Source of the DNA: Gamarada debralockiae
Lineage: Eukaryota; Ascomycota; Leotiomycetes; Helotiales; Hyphodiscaceae
DNA length: 64,000 nucleotides
Assembly (NCBI GenBank): GCA_002803225.1
Contig: NXFV01001871.1
Span: forward strand, 1 to 64,000
Reading direction: 5' to 3'
This document shows positions 10,187 to 23,258 of the stretch, in pieces; the stretch's first letter is position 1; each line of letters starts with the position of its first letter. Position numbers and translations under genes: made by a program. Under the pieces are notes generated by a model. The model had not been told where the DNA came from and did not search any database. It saw only the letters and a program-made list of their open reading frames with translations.

Positions 10187-10875
10187 GCCACAGCTCTCTA
10201 CGCCCGCGAAACAACGCACCGCAATTTCGGTACTGGAACAGGCAACATTCAACAAGACGTTATCGTGGACTCCAACTACATCCTTAACGACGTAATCGCG
10301 AATCCCTTCGCCGTAGCCGTAACAGAATGCATGCTGGCCCCCACCCACAACTGCGTTTCCAGAGCGCGAATACTGCGTTCAAAGCAGAAAAACGTCAACC
10401 TGTACATGTCGACATGCATTTTGACTTTCCCGCTATTCCATTTGGGAACTGTGTTAACATAAATCTGATCGACGTCGACACTGACCATAGCAAGACCGAA
10501 CTCTGGCGGGGTAGTCATCTAGACACCAGCTGGAAGAAGCAGGTTGAGAACGGCTCAGTCATACCCTTCAATATTCTGGAAGTGAGAAGGACGGCCATTC
10601 CACCTGTTCAGCCAAAATTGCCTAAAGGTGCGCTTATTTTAAGGGATTTGAGGCTCTGGCATGCGGGGATGCCGAATCGGACGGATGAGGTGAGGGTCAT
10701 GCTTGTTACGATTCATTTCCCGCACTGGTATAGGACGGAACAGAAGATTTTGTTACCGAGGAGTGCGGAGGGAAGGATTGAGTGGGGCAATTTGGTGCCG
10801 TGTGTTGAGCGGGTTGAGGATGGGTATGATTATTTGCAAGGGCAACATGATCATGACTTTGATCTGCTTCCGTAG
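10187..10875 (+). pseudogene. Phytanoyl-CoA dioxygenase (PhyH)-family pseudogene
   Basis: The frame 10187-10336 reads ...LYARETTHRNFGTGTGN, then DVIANPFAVAVTECML. The match continues in the next frame from about 10330 (GPHPQLRFQSANTAFKAE) to the stop at 10875. The join needs a one-base correction at the CTGGCCCC run near 10336. The downstream frame keeps the Fe(II)/2-oxoglutarate ligands: H-x-D in VHVDMHFDFP, the TELWRGSH loop, and the distal His/Arg strand LWHAGMPNRTDEVRVML. The N-terminal 80-100 residues and any start codon are missing (TGA at 10184). The C-terminus DYLQGQHDHDFDLLP looks complete. Either a pseudogene or, less likely, a gene with an unusual 5' exon that I could not find. Confidence 0.75.
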
Positions 10876-11189
10876 TTGAACAAAAATTGGAAGTACCCCT
10901 CAATGACTGGTTGAGCACCCAGACCGTTCATGGCGGTTGCAGCAATGCGCGGTGCCTGAAAATGACAGGGAAATCATTTGGTCCCCTTCAGCCTGTCGTG
11001 GAGATGCTCGTTAGTACGAAACATAAACTACAAAGTGCTGCCAGGGAAATGGCCGGCTTCTGGAGATTGTGATAGATGATTTATACTTTGGGTTATCTAA
11101 CTGACTGTCTTCCAGACAAGAGAAATTACCATCCTCTCCGCATCCATATTAATTCCTCCACTGGCTGGATTCAACCTCCCCTGCATTAT

Positions 11190-14100
11190 TCAGACTCCAC
11201 CAGCGATCCCACTTTCTCGCGCAACATTCATGAATACCTCCTCAAGAGTAGGGCCCGTAATCGTATAATCCTGCAAAACCCTCACTCTCCCCTCATCTGC
11301 GACCCCAGAACTTCCACCCACAGCATTCCCATCACTCTCATCCTCGTCCTCAACAACATCCCCCTTCAAGCCTTCCATAACCTTCATGATGCTCCCCAAA
11401 GCTCTCTTATCGTGGGGCAAATTAAAGTTAATCTGGCCATGACTGTCTTCATAGTTGGACACCATGTTCTCAAACCGCTCCTTCACCAGTGTCTCGACGT
11501 CTTCGGCAGATATTTCGGGAACCCGAACAGCTCTGATGCCGAACGCGCCGCCGTAAGTTTCTTGAAGCGAGCTGAGAGTACCTGTAGCGAGCATTCGAGT
11601 ACCCATGATTGCGACGTTCGTTGCTAAGGCTTCGGCTTCTTCCATGCTGTGTGTTGTGAGAAGGATGGCTCTGTTGGCGCTGATGTCTTGCAGTGCTTTC
11701 CATAGGATTCGCTTCGCGCCTGCGTCTTGACCGGTAGATGGCTCGTCGAGGAGAAGAACTCTCGGGTTACCTATTCAAAAATTGTTAGTTACAGCTTCTC
11801 TCAGGAAATAAGTGACTGGGAAGGGCAACTTACCCAGTAAGGCAATAGCAACCGACAGTTTTCGTTTTGTACCACCTGAAAGAGCCTTCACTGGAAGATG
11901 CTCATAGATGGTAATATTGAGCGCATTCAAGACTTTGTCGACGTTGCTTTCGACATTCTTCAAACCCTTCACAGAAGCATAGAACGCAAGTGTTTGTCGA
12001 ACTGTCAAATTATCAACTGCATCGTCTTGTGGGCAGACTCCCATCTGCAAGCGGGCTTTGTGTGGGTTTCGCAGTACTGATGTCCCATCAAGGAATACGT
12101 CGCCGAAGTCAGGTTTCAGTTCGCCGCGGATCATGTTGATGACCGTGGTCTTTCCTGCACCGTTTCCTCCAAGCAGCGCAAGGGTTTGATTGGACGAGAT
12201 ATCGAACGAAATGTTCTCAGCAGCGAAGAGCTTTCCGAAGAATTTGCTGATACGGGAAACTTGTAGAATTAGCGGAGACGTCGTGGTGGATGTCGTGTTA
12301 GTGACTGCTCTGGCATTCTTTTCTTGCTCGGCAGCAGTTGGCGCTGAGCCAGTATCAACGATGTAGTGCAGACGGGCTGGGACTCCACGATGTGTGATAT
12401 TCCGACGGAACCATTCGGAACTTCCATATTCATATACAGCAAGAAAGCCAATTAAAAAGACGATCTGGATCAGGAGATTCGCATAGACACTACCGTATCG
12501 AACATATGCGAACGTCTTGGACGTATCCGCGTCTCCATATTTCCCGCAGAGGATCTCGAAGGAGTTCGAGGCCAAGAATAATGCTCTAGCTAGATTTGCT
12601 CCGGGCGATGATAGGCCCAGTCCATATTGTAACTGCGAGTAGGTTTCGTGGAGGTTCGCCTGGTCCCCAAAAGATTGGTTCATGATGTATGAGACGAGAT
12701 ATAATACTACCAAGAGCACATGAAGGCCTGCCGCTATAGCGAAAGCGGCCTTGCGCACGAATAGAGAAAGGACGTAGGTGCCCAGGTATGTTGCAATTCC
12801 GAACAAAATGAAGACACCGAGGATTTCGGAGGAACCGTACCAAAGTCTTGTCAGCGTGCCGGCAAACAGAAGGCCCCAGACAAAGAAGGCCTGGATGATA
12901 ATGAACTGGATGTCGAATAGCAGATATCCAAACCAGAGGGCGAATGGTGAAACTCCGTTGCAATAGTGGAGAGCTCGAACGTGGTTGATCTTCTCATATG
13001 CAGGGTATATGACGGCAATACTTGAAGCTGTTACGAAAGCTAGAACGACTGTAGAAATCTAGAGGTTAGCATTCGTTCAAATTGGCTGAACAAATCAGGA
13101 TATTACTCACTGAGGAGTGAGATGGGAAGATTCAAGAAGTTGACATTGTTTTGGATGTACCTCATCGATCTTAGGCTCGTAGAAGATATCTTGGCAATTC
13201 CATTGGTCGTAGAAGAATTGCGGATCCGGTTCATGATCAGACTGAATGCCTCCATATGAATATCCGCCGTATATCTGTATGTATGGTGAAAGAGGATAGC
13301 TGTTTCCGGAGTCGGAGCCAGAATACCAAATCCCTCGAACGATCCGAGACTCTTATTTGTGATTGCGGCAATCATCGAACTCGAATCGTTCACAAATCGT
13401 CGTGTACTGAGAGCCTCTGCATCCGAATACGTGGCGTTGAATTGAGGAGTTTCTCCCCCTGTGTGATATGCTGACGACAGTGGGAAGAGAGTCGCAAGAC
13501 TATTGACGTAGAGGCTATCTTGAGCCGGACCCGAGAAAGCGGAAGGGGGTCCAATAAAGGCAGAAGGCGCTCCATCATTTGTGTAGATTTCTGGAGGGTA
13601 GTATGACTCGAGAGGAGCCAGTACTGTGTAAGGAGGTTCATAGCCTGGAAATTGTGCAGCGTCGACAGCTGAGGAGTTCCGAAGGACTTGAACATTGGCT
13701 TCGCAGGTCTGAAGAGGGTCTAGTCGGTACATGAACTTGACTAGAGCGGACGCAATAATTATTGGAATGAGGAGGTTTATTCCGTAGGCGATCCAGCTCG
13801 ACTTCTGAAGTAGAAGGGTGTATCTTTTCCGGAACAGAGTGACAATTTGTCTTGCCAGGCCCTGGGCAAGATGTCAGTAAATCAATCTTTCATTTCATTT
13901 GAACGAATCTGGAGCATGTCTCCGACTCATATGCAAAGAGTCTCAGCTCCTGTAATCACCGGGAAGTAACACCCTGAATGACTTACAATTGAATGGCCTA
14001 CATCCAGATCAATATCTCTCACATTTTCAGCCTCCAGGGCAAAGATCTTTTCATCAATCACAGTAATCGTTTCCTCTTCGCCAACTATGCCATCGCCAGT

Positions 14101-16650
14101 TTGTTCGAGAACCGCAGTGTTGGAGTCTGACGTGACTTTCAGGAAGACTTGTTCTAGTGTGGGGAAGACGACATTATAGGTGGTATCCTCCGTTAGCGAT
14201 TCCAATTCGAGGATTTTCCGAGTCGCCTCAGCAGAGTTCGACGTTCTCCAGACCATTGTGTCGTCATCTGCTTCCGAATCGCTGCGTATAACATAATTAT
14301 CTCCGAATCGAGCCTTCAACGATGTTCCAGGGCCTTGACACACTAAGCGCCCTTTGTAGACGATGACGATATGGTCTGCCAAAACGTCTGCTTCGTCCAA
14401 GAAATGCGTCGTGACAAGAATGGTGCGCCGGGAATGCCCTTTCTGAATGATGTTCCATATGTTGCGACGAGACAATGGGTCGAGACCGCTGGAAGCCTCA
14501 TCGATACAACAGACCTTCGATCCACCAACGAAGGAGATAGCGAGTTGGAGCTTGCGCATTTGACCACCAGATAAAGTCTTTGCAGGTGCGTTGGCCTTTT
14601 CAAGGAGATCGCATTCGACGAGGACGTCATCGTCATCCACGGTCAGGTCCTCGAAGGCGGCAGTCTTGAGTTTCCGCCAGATCTTAATGTGCTCTTGAAC
14701 AGTGAGGTCGCTCCAAAATACCTACTATGAATTAGCAAAATGATTTGAAAATTTGGGTATGATAACTTACGTTATGCTGAGGGCAGATGCCAAAGATCTC
14801 GCCGGCCTCGTTGAGCTCCAGACGGGAGCCTGAGTCCATTCCTATCATACCAGCGATACACTTCAAGCTTGTGGTCTTCCCTCCCCCATTAGGGCCGAGT
14901 AGAAATGTGACTGAGCCTTTCTTGACTTCGAGATCGAGGCTATCGACGGCGAGGACAGTAGATCCCTTGACTTTGAAGGGCCAGTACCACAGGCGCTTGC
15001 CATAATATGTCTTCGAGAGGCCAGTGCAGCGAACAGCGACATCACTGCTTGCCTCGATACGATCATAATTTCTCGTGACGCCCCAGAGTTGCTGTTCGAC
15101 GAGGTAAGTTGCGATACCGTAAACAATAATCTGCAAGATGAAGAATATAACGTATAGATATCCAGACATTGCCTCAATCCGTGTCGGTACCGTATAGAAG
15201 GCATTAGCATGTTTGCTTAGTGTTTCATTTATAGGTGCAAGAGAGAATCCATGGAGATTATACTCTCTGGTAGCCTACAAAATTGTGCAGTCAGCAGTCG
15301 CTCAGGGTGATGAAAATTGGGGTTCTTGAATCTGTGAGGCGTCTGTGAAAACTGCAGCGAGAAAGACGTACCACATCGGAGATCAACGTTGCCCAGGTAA
15401 TTGGAGGAAACACGGCCGCTAAGGCAATGACTTGAGTCTGAGACGGTACAGAGGCGAGTGTGTCTGCGAGAATGACGAGTGCAAGAGCAAACATGAGAAC
15501 TGAGGTGTACAATCCAGCTAATTGAGCCTTGCTGAAGAATGACGCAAGGAAATGCGAGGACACTGTAAGGGACGTTCCAGCCAAGAGAGTGAGGAACAGG
15601 AAGAGGATATCGGATGTTCTCGTGAACAATATCTGCGTCAAAAGGATGGAACAGGCGAGAAAACCAGGGAAGTACAGCACCAGAAAGGAAACTAGTGTTG
15701 ACAGAATCCTCGGGGTGTTTGTTACCCTTTGTGCAGCCATAAGCTCAGCCATAGTTGTTTGTCTTTCAGTTGCGACGAAAACGCTGAGGTGGTAGACGAC
15801 CCCGATGATGATTAGGATGAAAATGGGTGCGACGAACAGCCCGACTAGAGAAAGCCACTGGTGATAGTGTTAGTAACCCCCTTCTAGCATAGGACACTTG
15901 GTTCAAAGGCATGAAGTATTAGATTTGAGGCACACATACATATGGCCCGTTAGTGACCGGCTGGACAGGTTGTTGTTGTTCTGAATAGATTCCAAATGAC
16001 CCACTCCAAGGCTGCTCAGAGGGCTTAGATGATGTCGAAAAGTTTCCGATATTGGACTCCACAGCCCATTGAATAGGAAGGACCCGTTTCGCAAGAAAAG
16101 AATCATCGGTACGATAGTCGCCTGTAGTGTAGTCGTTAGCTACACTATCATCGAGGGCGATAATATATTCCGCGTTTGTTTCATTGAAGGATGTGAAGAT
16201 GATAGCAGCAAAGCAGTCGCTATTGCCTTGAACGGACTGATGGCATAACGTGAAGAGGTCGTTTGGGTCATCGGTAACCTGGGTATCCAACTTTGCCATG
16301 CCTGGCTCTTGAAGAATTCCCTCGATGACAGGACCAAGACTGTCGTTGGAGATGCCATTGCGAACAATTACCAACTTGTGTTGGGAAGTAGCAAATGCGG
16401 CGTCTGAGAGATCCTTGATAGGATAGGAAGCGTTGGAGATTCCATTCAGGTTGTAGTCGTCGAGTGATGATGAAGTGGCAGCGATGTGCTTGAGTTCGCA
16501 GAAGATTATTGTCAGGACAATTGGGAATATCAAAGCTCGAATCGTGGTAGAGATGGACGCCTTATAGAAGATGAGGAAGTTTTTGTAAATGAGCGTAAGA
16601 GATTGGTGGTATATTCTTCGCCATTGTGGCCGTTTGGGAGACCACAACAT
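11190..16650 (-). CDS. Full-length ABCA-type ABC transporter
   Basis: Seven exons join in frame on the minus strand: 16650-15940, 15857-15372, 15274-14771, 14721-13987, 13861-13111, 13048-11834 and 11770-11190, giving 1660 aa with no broken frame. Order: TM helix 1 and an extracellular loop (1-240), a TM bundle (240-470), NBD1, TM domain 2 (about 813-1270), NBD2. NBD1 has Walker A GPNGGGKTT (about 526), signature LSGGQMRKL (about 616) and Walker B CIDEASSGLD (about 637). NBD2 has Walker A GGNGAGKTT (about 1356), signature LSGGTKRKL (about 1453) and Walker B LLLDEPSTGQD. Each TM domain begins with one helix followed by a large extracellular loop, the ABCA pattern of lipid exporters/flippases, so lipid transport is inferred. 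NBD1 has Ala-Ser where Pro-Thr/Ser is usual after DE. The ATG is followed by LWSPKRPQWRRIYHQSLTLI and then the first helix. Confidence 0.93.
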
Positions 16651-18695
16651 CGTGAACTATACGGAGCGGAGTTCGGTCTGTCGATAACCCTAAAATGGAG
16701 TGAGGATTTGGGAGAATAGTCGTGGTTGTTCTCCAAGCATCTCATCCCAGGGTACACTTGAAGTGGATGGTTCGTGGAGGTGTTGTGAATCTCAGAGGGC
16801 CACAAACCAGCGCAACAATTAGCAACAAGTTCTCTGATGGCACTTTGCGTCCCAACAGAGTATGCTGAGGATATTTTGAAAAGAGGGGAAATTTTGTGAT
16901 GATGTTCTACGCGTGAAGCAAACTAAAGTTACGCGTTGAATTGCGTTGAATATGTATGGAATGAAGGTATGAGGAGCTCTTGCGACATCGTCTGAGGTAG
17001 TCAATCAATCAGCCCAACACCCTATATTTTCTGGAAGGATTCCAGGTGCATCTTATCTGAAAAGAATGGAGCAATAGAGATAGCAACGGCACAATTTCGT
17101 ACAATGTGACTTTATCCCCATGTTTTAGGAAGGTCAAGGCGTCTGCAAAGACTTTTGCGACGTTTGGTACGGCGTAGTTGCATGAGCCAGCGAGCCAGAA
17201 ACCCCTGGCCCTTAACTTTTGGGTCTAATGCTCTAAGCCCAATGCTCATTTTGATTGATTGTGGCAGTGTAAAGTCCCTGAGAGGTTGAAAGTAGCGTGT
17301 GAAAGTCTCGTGTGCCTGCACGCCAAGGCGCGAAGCGAGGCTGCGGGCTCGAAGGATTCTGCAGATCAACCAATTCGATACGAGATTTCTACGAATTCTC
17401 ATGCCGAAAATTCATGGTTTTCGAGGTATTTAACTGGTTCGTGTCACTTGATGGCTTGTTGATGTGTTGTTGATAGGATTCGACGCGCGGCTCAGATGTT
17501 AACAGAGCTCTAGGGTAGCATTGAAGTTCAAAAACCGGCTGCCTTGGGCTCAGGATTTCGCAATGCCGAATTTGGAGTTAGGTTTATCTCGGTAAACGGG
17601 CTGAGATAGGGGAGCTGAAGAGGGATAAACATTGGCACGTGACAGTACACATGCACAGCCTGTTCGAAACTTCGAAGGATTCGATACCCAACTGCCGCGT
17701 ACCTGTTATGGATGTTCTGTACTGATGGGTGCAAAAGACTTTCTCGTGTCTTTAGGATGAGAAATTTTGAAAATAGTGGTGATATTTTCGAGAAAAGAGA
17801 CAATTGAATGTTGTGTCTCCACTTACTGGCTAGAGGGGGATTAAAAGTCAGGAATCAGGAGTTGACGCATTCTACTACAACTCGGAAGGCAATTTGATAA
17901 TGATGATACGGGAATATATCAGTAGTACTCTCTTCAACTGTTAGCAAAAGCTTGTATCGATAACAAGCCGCTAATGTACACAGTAAGCATTCTAATTCAC
18001 CCCTCATTGTGACATAAGGTCCTTGTCAAAAGTCCACGCACGTTCGTTTTCCGAATACAGTATGGTAATCCACTAGAGTGACCAGCATAACCTGCCGGTC
18101 GGAATCAGGAGACTAGAACTACTCGGCAATTGAAGAGATAGCCGACGGGGAGGAGGGATAAGGGCAGAGGAGCCGGCAGGAACTATATGCAGCCTTCGTC
18201 GTATTGTACGTTATGAAAAGGCCCAACCTAGTAAGAATGAAGGCAGCGGCCTGGATGACACGCGTCACGAAATTATGGCTCCTTGATAGTTCATACTTCT
18301 GGAAGGCGTTTCTAGGCAGATGAATTCATCCATCGTGTAATAACTTCCAACCCACTCATTTCCATGGAGTCGATGGCTCGGATGCTCGTTTTCTAGCCCC
18401 AGGATAATCTATGCAGCAACAAGCGTGAACCATCTCTTATGTTCATCCACTCAGAACTCGTGATAAAGCTTTGGTCTTGATAGAGAAAAGTGGCTTGAGA
18501 AACAGGATATGCAACTCAAACTGAGTGTTAGTTCCGACAAAGATCGTTCTGTTACGAATCACTTGATTCATTATTTCGTTGCAGCAATCACAACTCCCGT
18601 AGATCCCATACCACCATAGAATTCTACACGTCTGCCTCAAACAAAGGCGCAGTTCTACGACCCGTCAGCTCAACCCACCAACAGCATTAGAGAAC
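16651..18695. other. Gene-free stretch
   Basis: It holds the ABC transporter promoter and about 1.8 kb without convincing coding on either strand. A 96-codon minus-strand frame at 17112-17402 is Arg-rich, has no motif and is probably chance. Confidence 0.5.
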
Positions 18696-19364
18696 TCACT
18701 CCTCAGTCCACCCGGGAATCCTCGCACCACCCTCAATGACCCTTCCCAACTCCCCCGTCTCTCCATTAAAAATCCTCACCCTCGGACATTCCCAACCTGG
18801 ATCCATCTCCATCGCCTCGTCAAAATCTCTCTTTAAGTTATCAATATAACCATCGCCCCGCTCCCAACTATACACGTGTCCCTTCCTCGCCCATATCTCC
18901 AATTCCTGAAGCGCCGTCATGGTTTTGAGTATCTCCATGTTGTAGTGCCCGAAATAGGCGCAGTCTTTAGTCTCGAGCATCATGGAGCGGATTGAGTGGA
19001 GTTCGATGGGAGAGAGGTAGCGGAGGACGCCGTCGGCGAATTTTGGTGTGTCGAGGACGAGGTTGAGGTAGATGGGTGGGGACGGAGAAGGGGAAGCGGA
19101 AGGGGATAAGGAGGCCGGTATGTGGAAGTAAGGGGAGTAGATAGAGAGGGCTTCGTAGCGGGCTTCGCGGGAGACGGAGAGGAGGGAGGGTGGTGCGGTG
19201 GTGGATGTCCAGGATTTGGCACTGCGGGGCTTGCCTGGCTGAGAAGTCTCTTTATTACAAGTGATATTGACCGTTCGAGGGATAGAAAGTGCAATTCCCC
19301 AGATCTTGAGGCGGATTTCGATGGGGAGTGTGGGGAAGAGGTGGAATTCAGTAAGGGGTTCCAT
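18696..19364 (-). CDS. 2EXR-domain protein
   Basis: A single-exon 222-aa protein beginning MEPLTEFHLFPTLPIEIRL. The F-x-L-F-P-x-L-P-x-E-I-R-x-K-I-W motif followed by LLSVSREARYEAL is diagnostic of the fungal 2EXR family (named for two conserved EXR motifs, here EIR and EAR). A low-complexity Ser/Pro run interrupts the middle (about 85-95). The function of the family is unknown. It lies between a gene-free stretch and the 3' end of CCT8, on the same strand as CCT8 and about 530 bp beyond its stop. Confidence 0.8.
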   Translation of the reverse strand: MEPLTEFHLFPTLPIEIRLKIWGIALSIPRTVNITCNKETSQPGKPRSAKSWTSTTAPPSLLSVSREARYEALSIYSPYFHIPASLSPSASPSPSPPIYLNLVLDTPKFADGVLRYLSPIELHSIRSMMLETKDCAYFGHYNMEILKTMTALQELEIWARKGHVYSWERGDGYIDNLKRDFDEAMEMDPGWECPRVRIFNGETGELGRVIEGGARIPGWTEE

Positions 19365-19896
19365 TGTTTATGGGGCACGCGCGACGCGTGCCGCAGCAAA
19401 ACTGCTTGGCTGGTTAGATCTGAGCATGATCATAGTCTTTTGGTGACAGCTGGAGAGGCCTTACCAACGGGATCGAAGTAGATTGTCTTTATTGACGCGC
19501 TGGATTGTAGGATGGTCAATATTGTGAGGGTGTCGAGTTGACGAAATGGAGCACTTTTATGCTTATTAGTTGTCCCGCCACCTTGCAAGGCTGATAAGGC
19601 TGCGGAGTGGGGGCCAAGAACTAGGCTTGATTGAAGATCGAATATGCAGTTTTCAGGAATCCGCGCTCTATTGTTTCGGAAGGTTAGTTCAACTGCAACT
19701 GCTCTTAAATCTATCATGGCAAAAGTGGTAACGACCGTGCCTAAAATCATATATGAGGCGCTTTGGGACAGGTTGTGAAATGCCATGGCAACAGGAAAAC
19801 ATAATCTGTACAATCACATTCATGCAGCAAGAGACAAATGTCTGTAAAGACTTTGTTGGTATTGTACATTTTCCCACCGCCTCTAATCTAGTACAT

Positions 19897-21704
19897 CTAA
19901 TCCTCGTCCCAGTTCTAAAATTGTCAATATTGTCCGAGTCACAGGAGTGGTGTTTGAGACTTACAGGATTGGGCCCTGGTGGTTTTGGGCCTCCAGCTTG
20001 TCGTGCAACAATGATTTGGTCAACAGAAAGTACAGTTCGTGCGGCTTCGGTGGCAAGCTTGATAGCCCAGCTCTTTGTAATCATGAGGTCGAGAATGCCT
20101 TCATCCTTTGCATCGAGAGTTCCACTGCCATCCTCGTTCTGTTCCAATATTAGAGCTAATTCAATAAGATAGGCAACCAAAGCTTACCTCAATATCAACA
20201 CCAGTAGTCCAGTCATCCTTCTTGTGATGCGCTGTGTAGAGTCTGCTCAGAACCTCCGTAGCATCCAGTCCAGCGCTCTCGGCCAATGTTCGTGGGATAA
20301 CCTCAAATGCTTCACCGAATTTTCGGATAGAGTATTGAGATAAACCAGGTGTGATGTCGCCGAAAGCCTGTATCCGCCCAACGAGTTGCATCTCTGTAGC
20401 ACCGGCACCTGGCACAAGTCTTGCATCTCTTGTGATGGCCTTCACAACATTGACTCCATCGTCAACAGCACGTTCGATATCATCCAAATGGTTCTGCGTA
20501 GCTCCTCGAATAACAAGTGTTGCCGTTCTCGTGGTCTCGTTTTCTTGTCTGAACACCGTGACTCGGTCTCCGCCAATCTCAAGAGTCTCGACAACATCAA
20601 CACTTCCCATCTCATCTGGCATCGGTGCTCCCAATCTAGCTAATGGCGTTGCTCCAACGACTCTGCACAATCTTCGGAGTTCAAATTTGCTGAGAATGCG
20701 AATGACCAAGATTCCGAAGCGGTTGAGATAGTGCATTGCCAGCTCGCCGACTGTGGCACCCGCAACTACAACACGAAGGCCGGAATCGTAAAGCTCCTTG
20801 ATAGCAGACTCTAACTGATTCTCCTCGCCCTTTGTGAAGTCCAACATTTCTTTCGCATTGTGTAGCAGAACCGTGCCCTTCGTCTCTGTTTGGCTGATAT
20901 CGATTGGGCATGAGAACACACCGACTTTCGCTCTCGTTGCCTTCTTGACGGATCCATCTGGCTCTCGACCGAAAACCATACCCTTCACGACTCTGCTTTG
21001 CTCCAAGCTGCCTCCCATAATCTTGACCACACGGATGTTGTCGACGTTGAAGTTGACTGGGTTCTTAGGAAGAACTGCCTGAACAGCCTCGGCCACCATG
21101 TTTGCCAGAAAATCCTCACTGCCGCTTTGTTTGCTTGCAATAACAGTTCGGATGGCCTTGCTGAGTTCTGATTGCGAGCGGATATCTTCAACCTTGTCCA
21201 CAACAAGTTTCTCAAGCTCCTCCAGAGCAAACTTTTGTGCGCGCTCATATCCTGTGACAATATCGCTGGTCTTCAAGCCCATCCGCAGTAAATCCTCCGC
21301 TTTCTTGAGCAGCTCCCCAGCCAACACGATAACCAAGTTTGTAGCGTCTCCCATTTCAACCTCTTGTTGTTGACTTGCCATGACGACAAGTTTTGCGGCA
21401 GGGTGTACCACATCAAGTTCGCGGAGGATAGTGGCGGCGTCTGATGTGAGGATCATCTTCTGCAAGTGGTTGATGACGATTTTATTTCGGCCATAAGGTC
21501 CTAGAGATGTCTGGACAGTCGAAGAGATCGTACGGCAGGCATCGATATTGCGAAGAACAGCTCCATCTTCGGACTCGTAGCTATAGCAGGTGTCAGCTGT
21601 TGATTCTAAGAATGCAAAGAGGGAGACGGAGGAGGGAGGGCCTACTTCTGATATCCTTGCTTGAACAAGTTGGCATTTGGCGCATTTGGGATATTTAGAG
21701 ACAT
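19897..21704 (-). CDS. CCT8: T-complex protein 1 subunit theta (CCT8)
   Basis: Four exons (21704-21646, 21580-20188, 20138-19965, 19914-19897) give 547 aa, the expected length for this chaperonin subunit. The N-terminus MSLNIPNAPNANLFKQGYQN runs into YESEDGAVLRNIDACRTI, then SLGPYGRNKIVINHLQKM (nucleotide-binding loop) and TSDAATIL (catalytic GDxxT-equivalent region, with S-D). VIVLAGELL and GATVGELAMHY fit the intermediate and apical domains, and RDARLVPGAGATE is the second ATPase motif. The last exon supplies only NWDED, which restores the conserved acidic tail. CCT8 is one of eight subunits of the cytosolic TRiC ring that folds actin and tubulin. It is transcribed divergently from the HMG-box gene. 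Confidence 0.96.
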
Positions 21705-21940
21705 TTTGCTAGTTTTCGCGGGTTGTGTAGAATATCACGTTGTTTAGAATTCGGTCAACTAGTCGCGTTCAAAATCATCGACTCGCGTGCAAAGCTCTGA
21801 AGCGGCCACCGTACTGCCTGGCCCGGCGCGGATTAACTTATATGCGTCACATATTTCCATAGTTCCATTGTGACAGCGCGGTTCTGACATCCACGACAAT
21901 CAATTCTTCATACCTTTACCATTGACATCGACAATTCAAC
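21705..21940. promoter_or_regulatory. Compact divergent promoter between CCT8 and the HMG-box gene
   Basis: The 236-bp gap separates two divergent start codons and must carry both core promoters. The region before 21941 has a short pyrimidine-rich leader. No specific factor site can be assigned with confidence. Confidence 0.45.
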
Positions 21941-23258
21941 ATGACTCCCCCAGCAGGTACGTTAAAATGTTTACCTACTATTGATGTTTTCCGAAATTTA
22001 CAATCTGGCTCGCACCTTCCGCTATCTACATTGCGACTGCCAAATACGTCAGTTTGGTGTAGTTCATTCGAACTTGAAATGCATAGGGGATGAATATACC
22101 TACCTTCCACGGAGACATACCACTTCATATCATCGCCAATATGTCTCTCCAATCCAGACAGGGAGACAAAGACTGCCCCAGAAATCTAGCTCCTAAACCA
22201 TTTTTCCCAACCTCAACTACAACATCCTCCTCCTCCACAAAGACCTTCTCAGCCGCCTACAATACCCCTCTCATCCCCCTTTCAATCGTCATGTTGTACT
22301 CCCTCCTCTGATGGTGCCACCTACTTCTCAAGACCCACAAACTCCCGAACCAGACATTCTAACAAGCTCCTCTTCACCAGGCACGGTTCCACCACCCCTA
22401 CCGCCTTCAGTCGAAGAAGCATACCGACGCAAATGCATACAACTCAAGCAGCGCATGAACGAAGTCGAAGATGCGAACGATGCCTCCCGCGCACGACTTG
22501 TCCGCCTACAACGTGCGATCGAGAAGATGCGTCTTGAACGAGCATTTCTCCTAGAACAGCTGGCAAAGAGAACAAGCACAAACGTAGAGGATAGCGAAGG
22601 CAGTCCGAGTCCACCACCTACAGTACGTCCCACACTATTCTTCCATCTCCATCAAGTATTGATCACTACAGACAAGCTAACGCCCACCCCCTCACAGCCC
22701 AAAGAGAAACCCCTCCGCACCAAACGCGGCCACCGCAAGCCCTCTTTCCTCACAAACCTCGATTCAGGACGCGCCTTCATCTCCCAAGGCCCAGGTGGTC
22801 CCGTAACCCTCTCCCCCTCCGGTTCCGACGCTTTCTCTCACACGCACCCCGAACCCACTACCCATCCTCTCCCCCACCCGGGTCCAGCACCCAAGCGCCA
22901 ACTCGCCAGCGCAAGCAATGGGCATCTCCCCGCTCATTCCGCAACCCCTCCACCTTCCAAACCCAAGAGCGCATTCGATCTCTACTGTCGGGATCTTCGC
23001 GACGTTCTTATAGTGCAGAATCGCAAGGCGTTCAATGAAGGGACATGGGAGCCGGATCGAGCATTAGCGCAGGGATGGCGGGATATGGATGAGGGACAGC
23101 GGGCGGAGTTTTCGCGGCGGTATGAGAATTTGAAGAATGGTGAGAAGGAGGCTGGGAATGAAGTGGGTAGGGCGGTGGATGAGGATGTTGAGATGGGCGA
23201 TGGTGATGAGACGGAGGTTGCGGAGGAGAGTGGTGGCTTTACTGCTGTTAATAATTAG
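21941..23258 (+). CDS. HMG-box protein resembling INO80-complex subunit Nht1
   Basis: A three-exon model (21941-21956, 22333-22622, 22698-23258) gives 288 aa beginning MTPPA, with DPQTPEPDIL after the first junction. If that 376-nt intron is wrong, the in-frame ATG at 22311 would be the start. A coiled coil spans about 30-85 (EEAYRRKCIQLKQRMNEVED...EKMRLERAFLLEQL). A basic, Pro-rich linker follows, then an HMG box at about 190-250 (KPKSAFDLYCRDLRDVL...WEPDRALAQGWRDMD...FSRRYENL). The tail is acidic. Coiled coil plus a single C-terminal HMG box matches fungal Nht1-type subunits of the INO80 remodeller; the complex assignment is inference. The second intron is 75 nt and has no stop, so it can be read through. 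Confidence 0.7.

Noticed and set aside
16990..17015. Short TCAATCAATCAATCAG repeat resembling a LINE tail
   Set aside because: Only three units and no LINE sequence or target duplication next to it.
17112..17402. Arg-rich 96-codon minus-strand frame
   Set aside because: No motif, and composition mirrors a high-GC non-coding strand.
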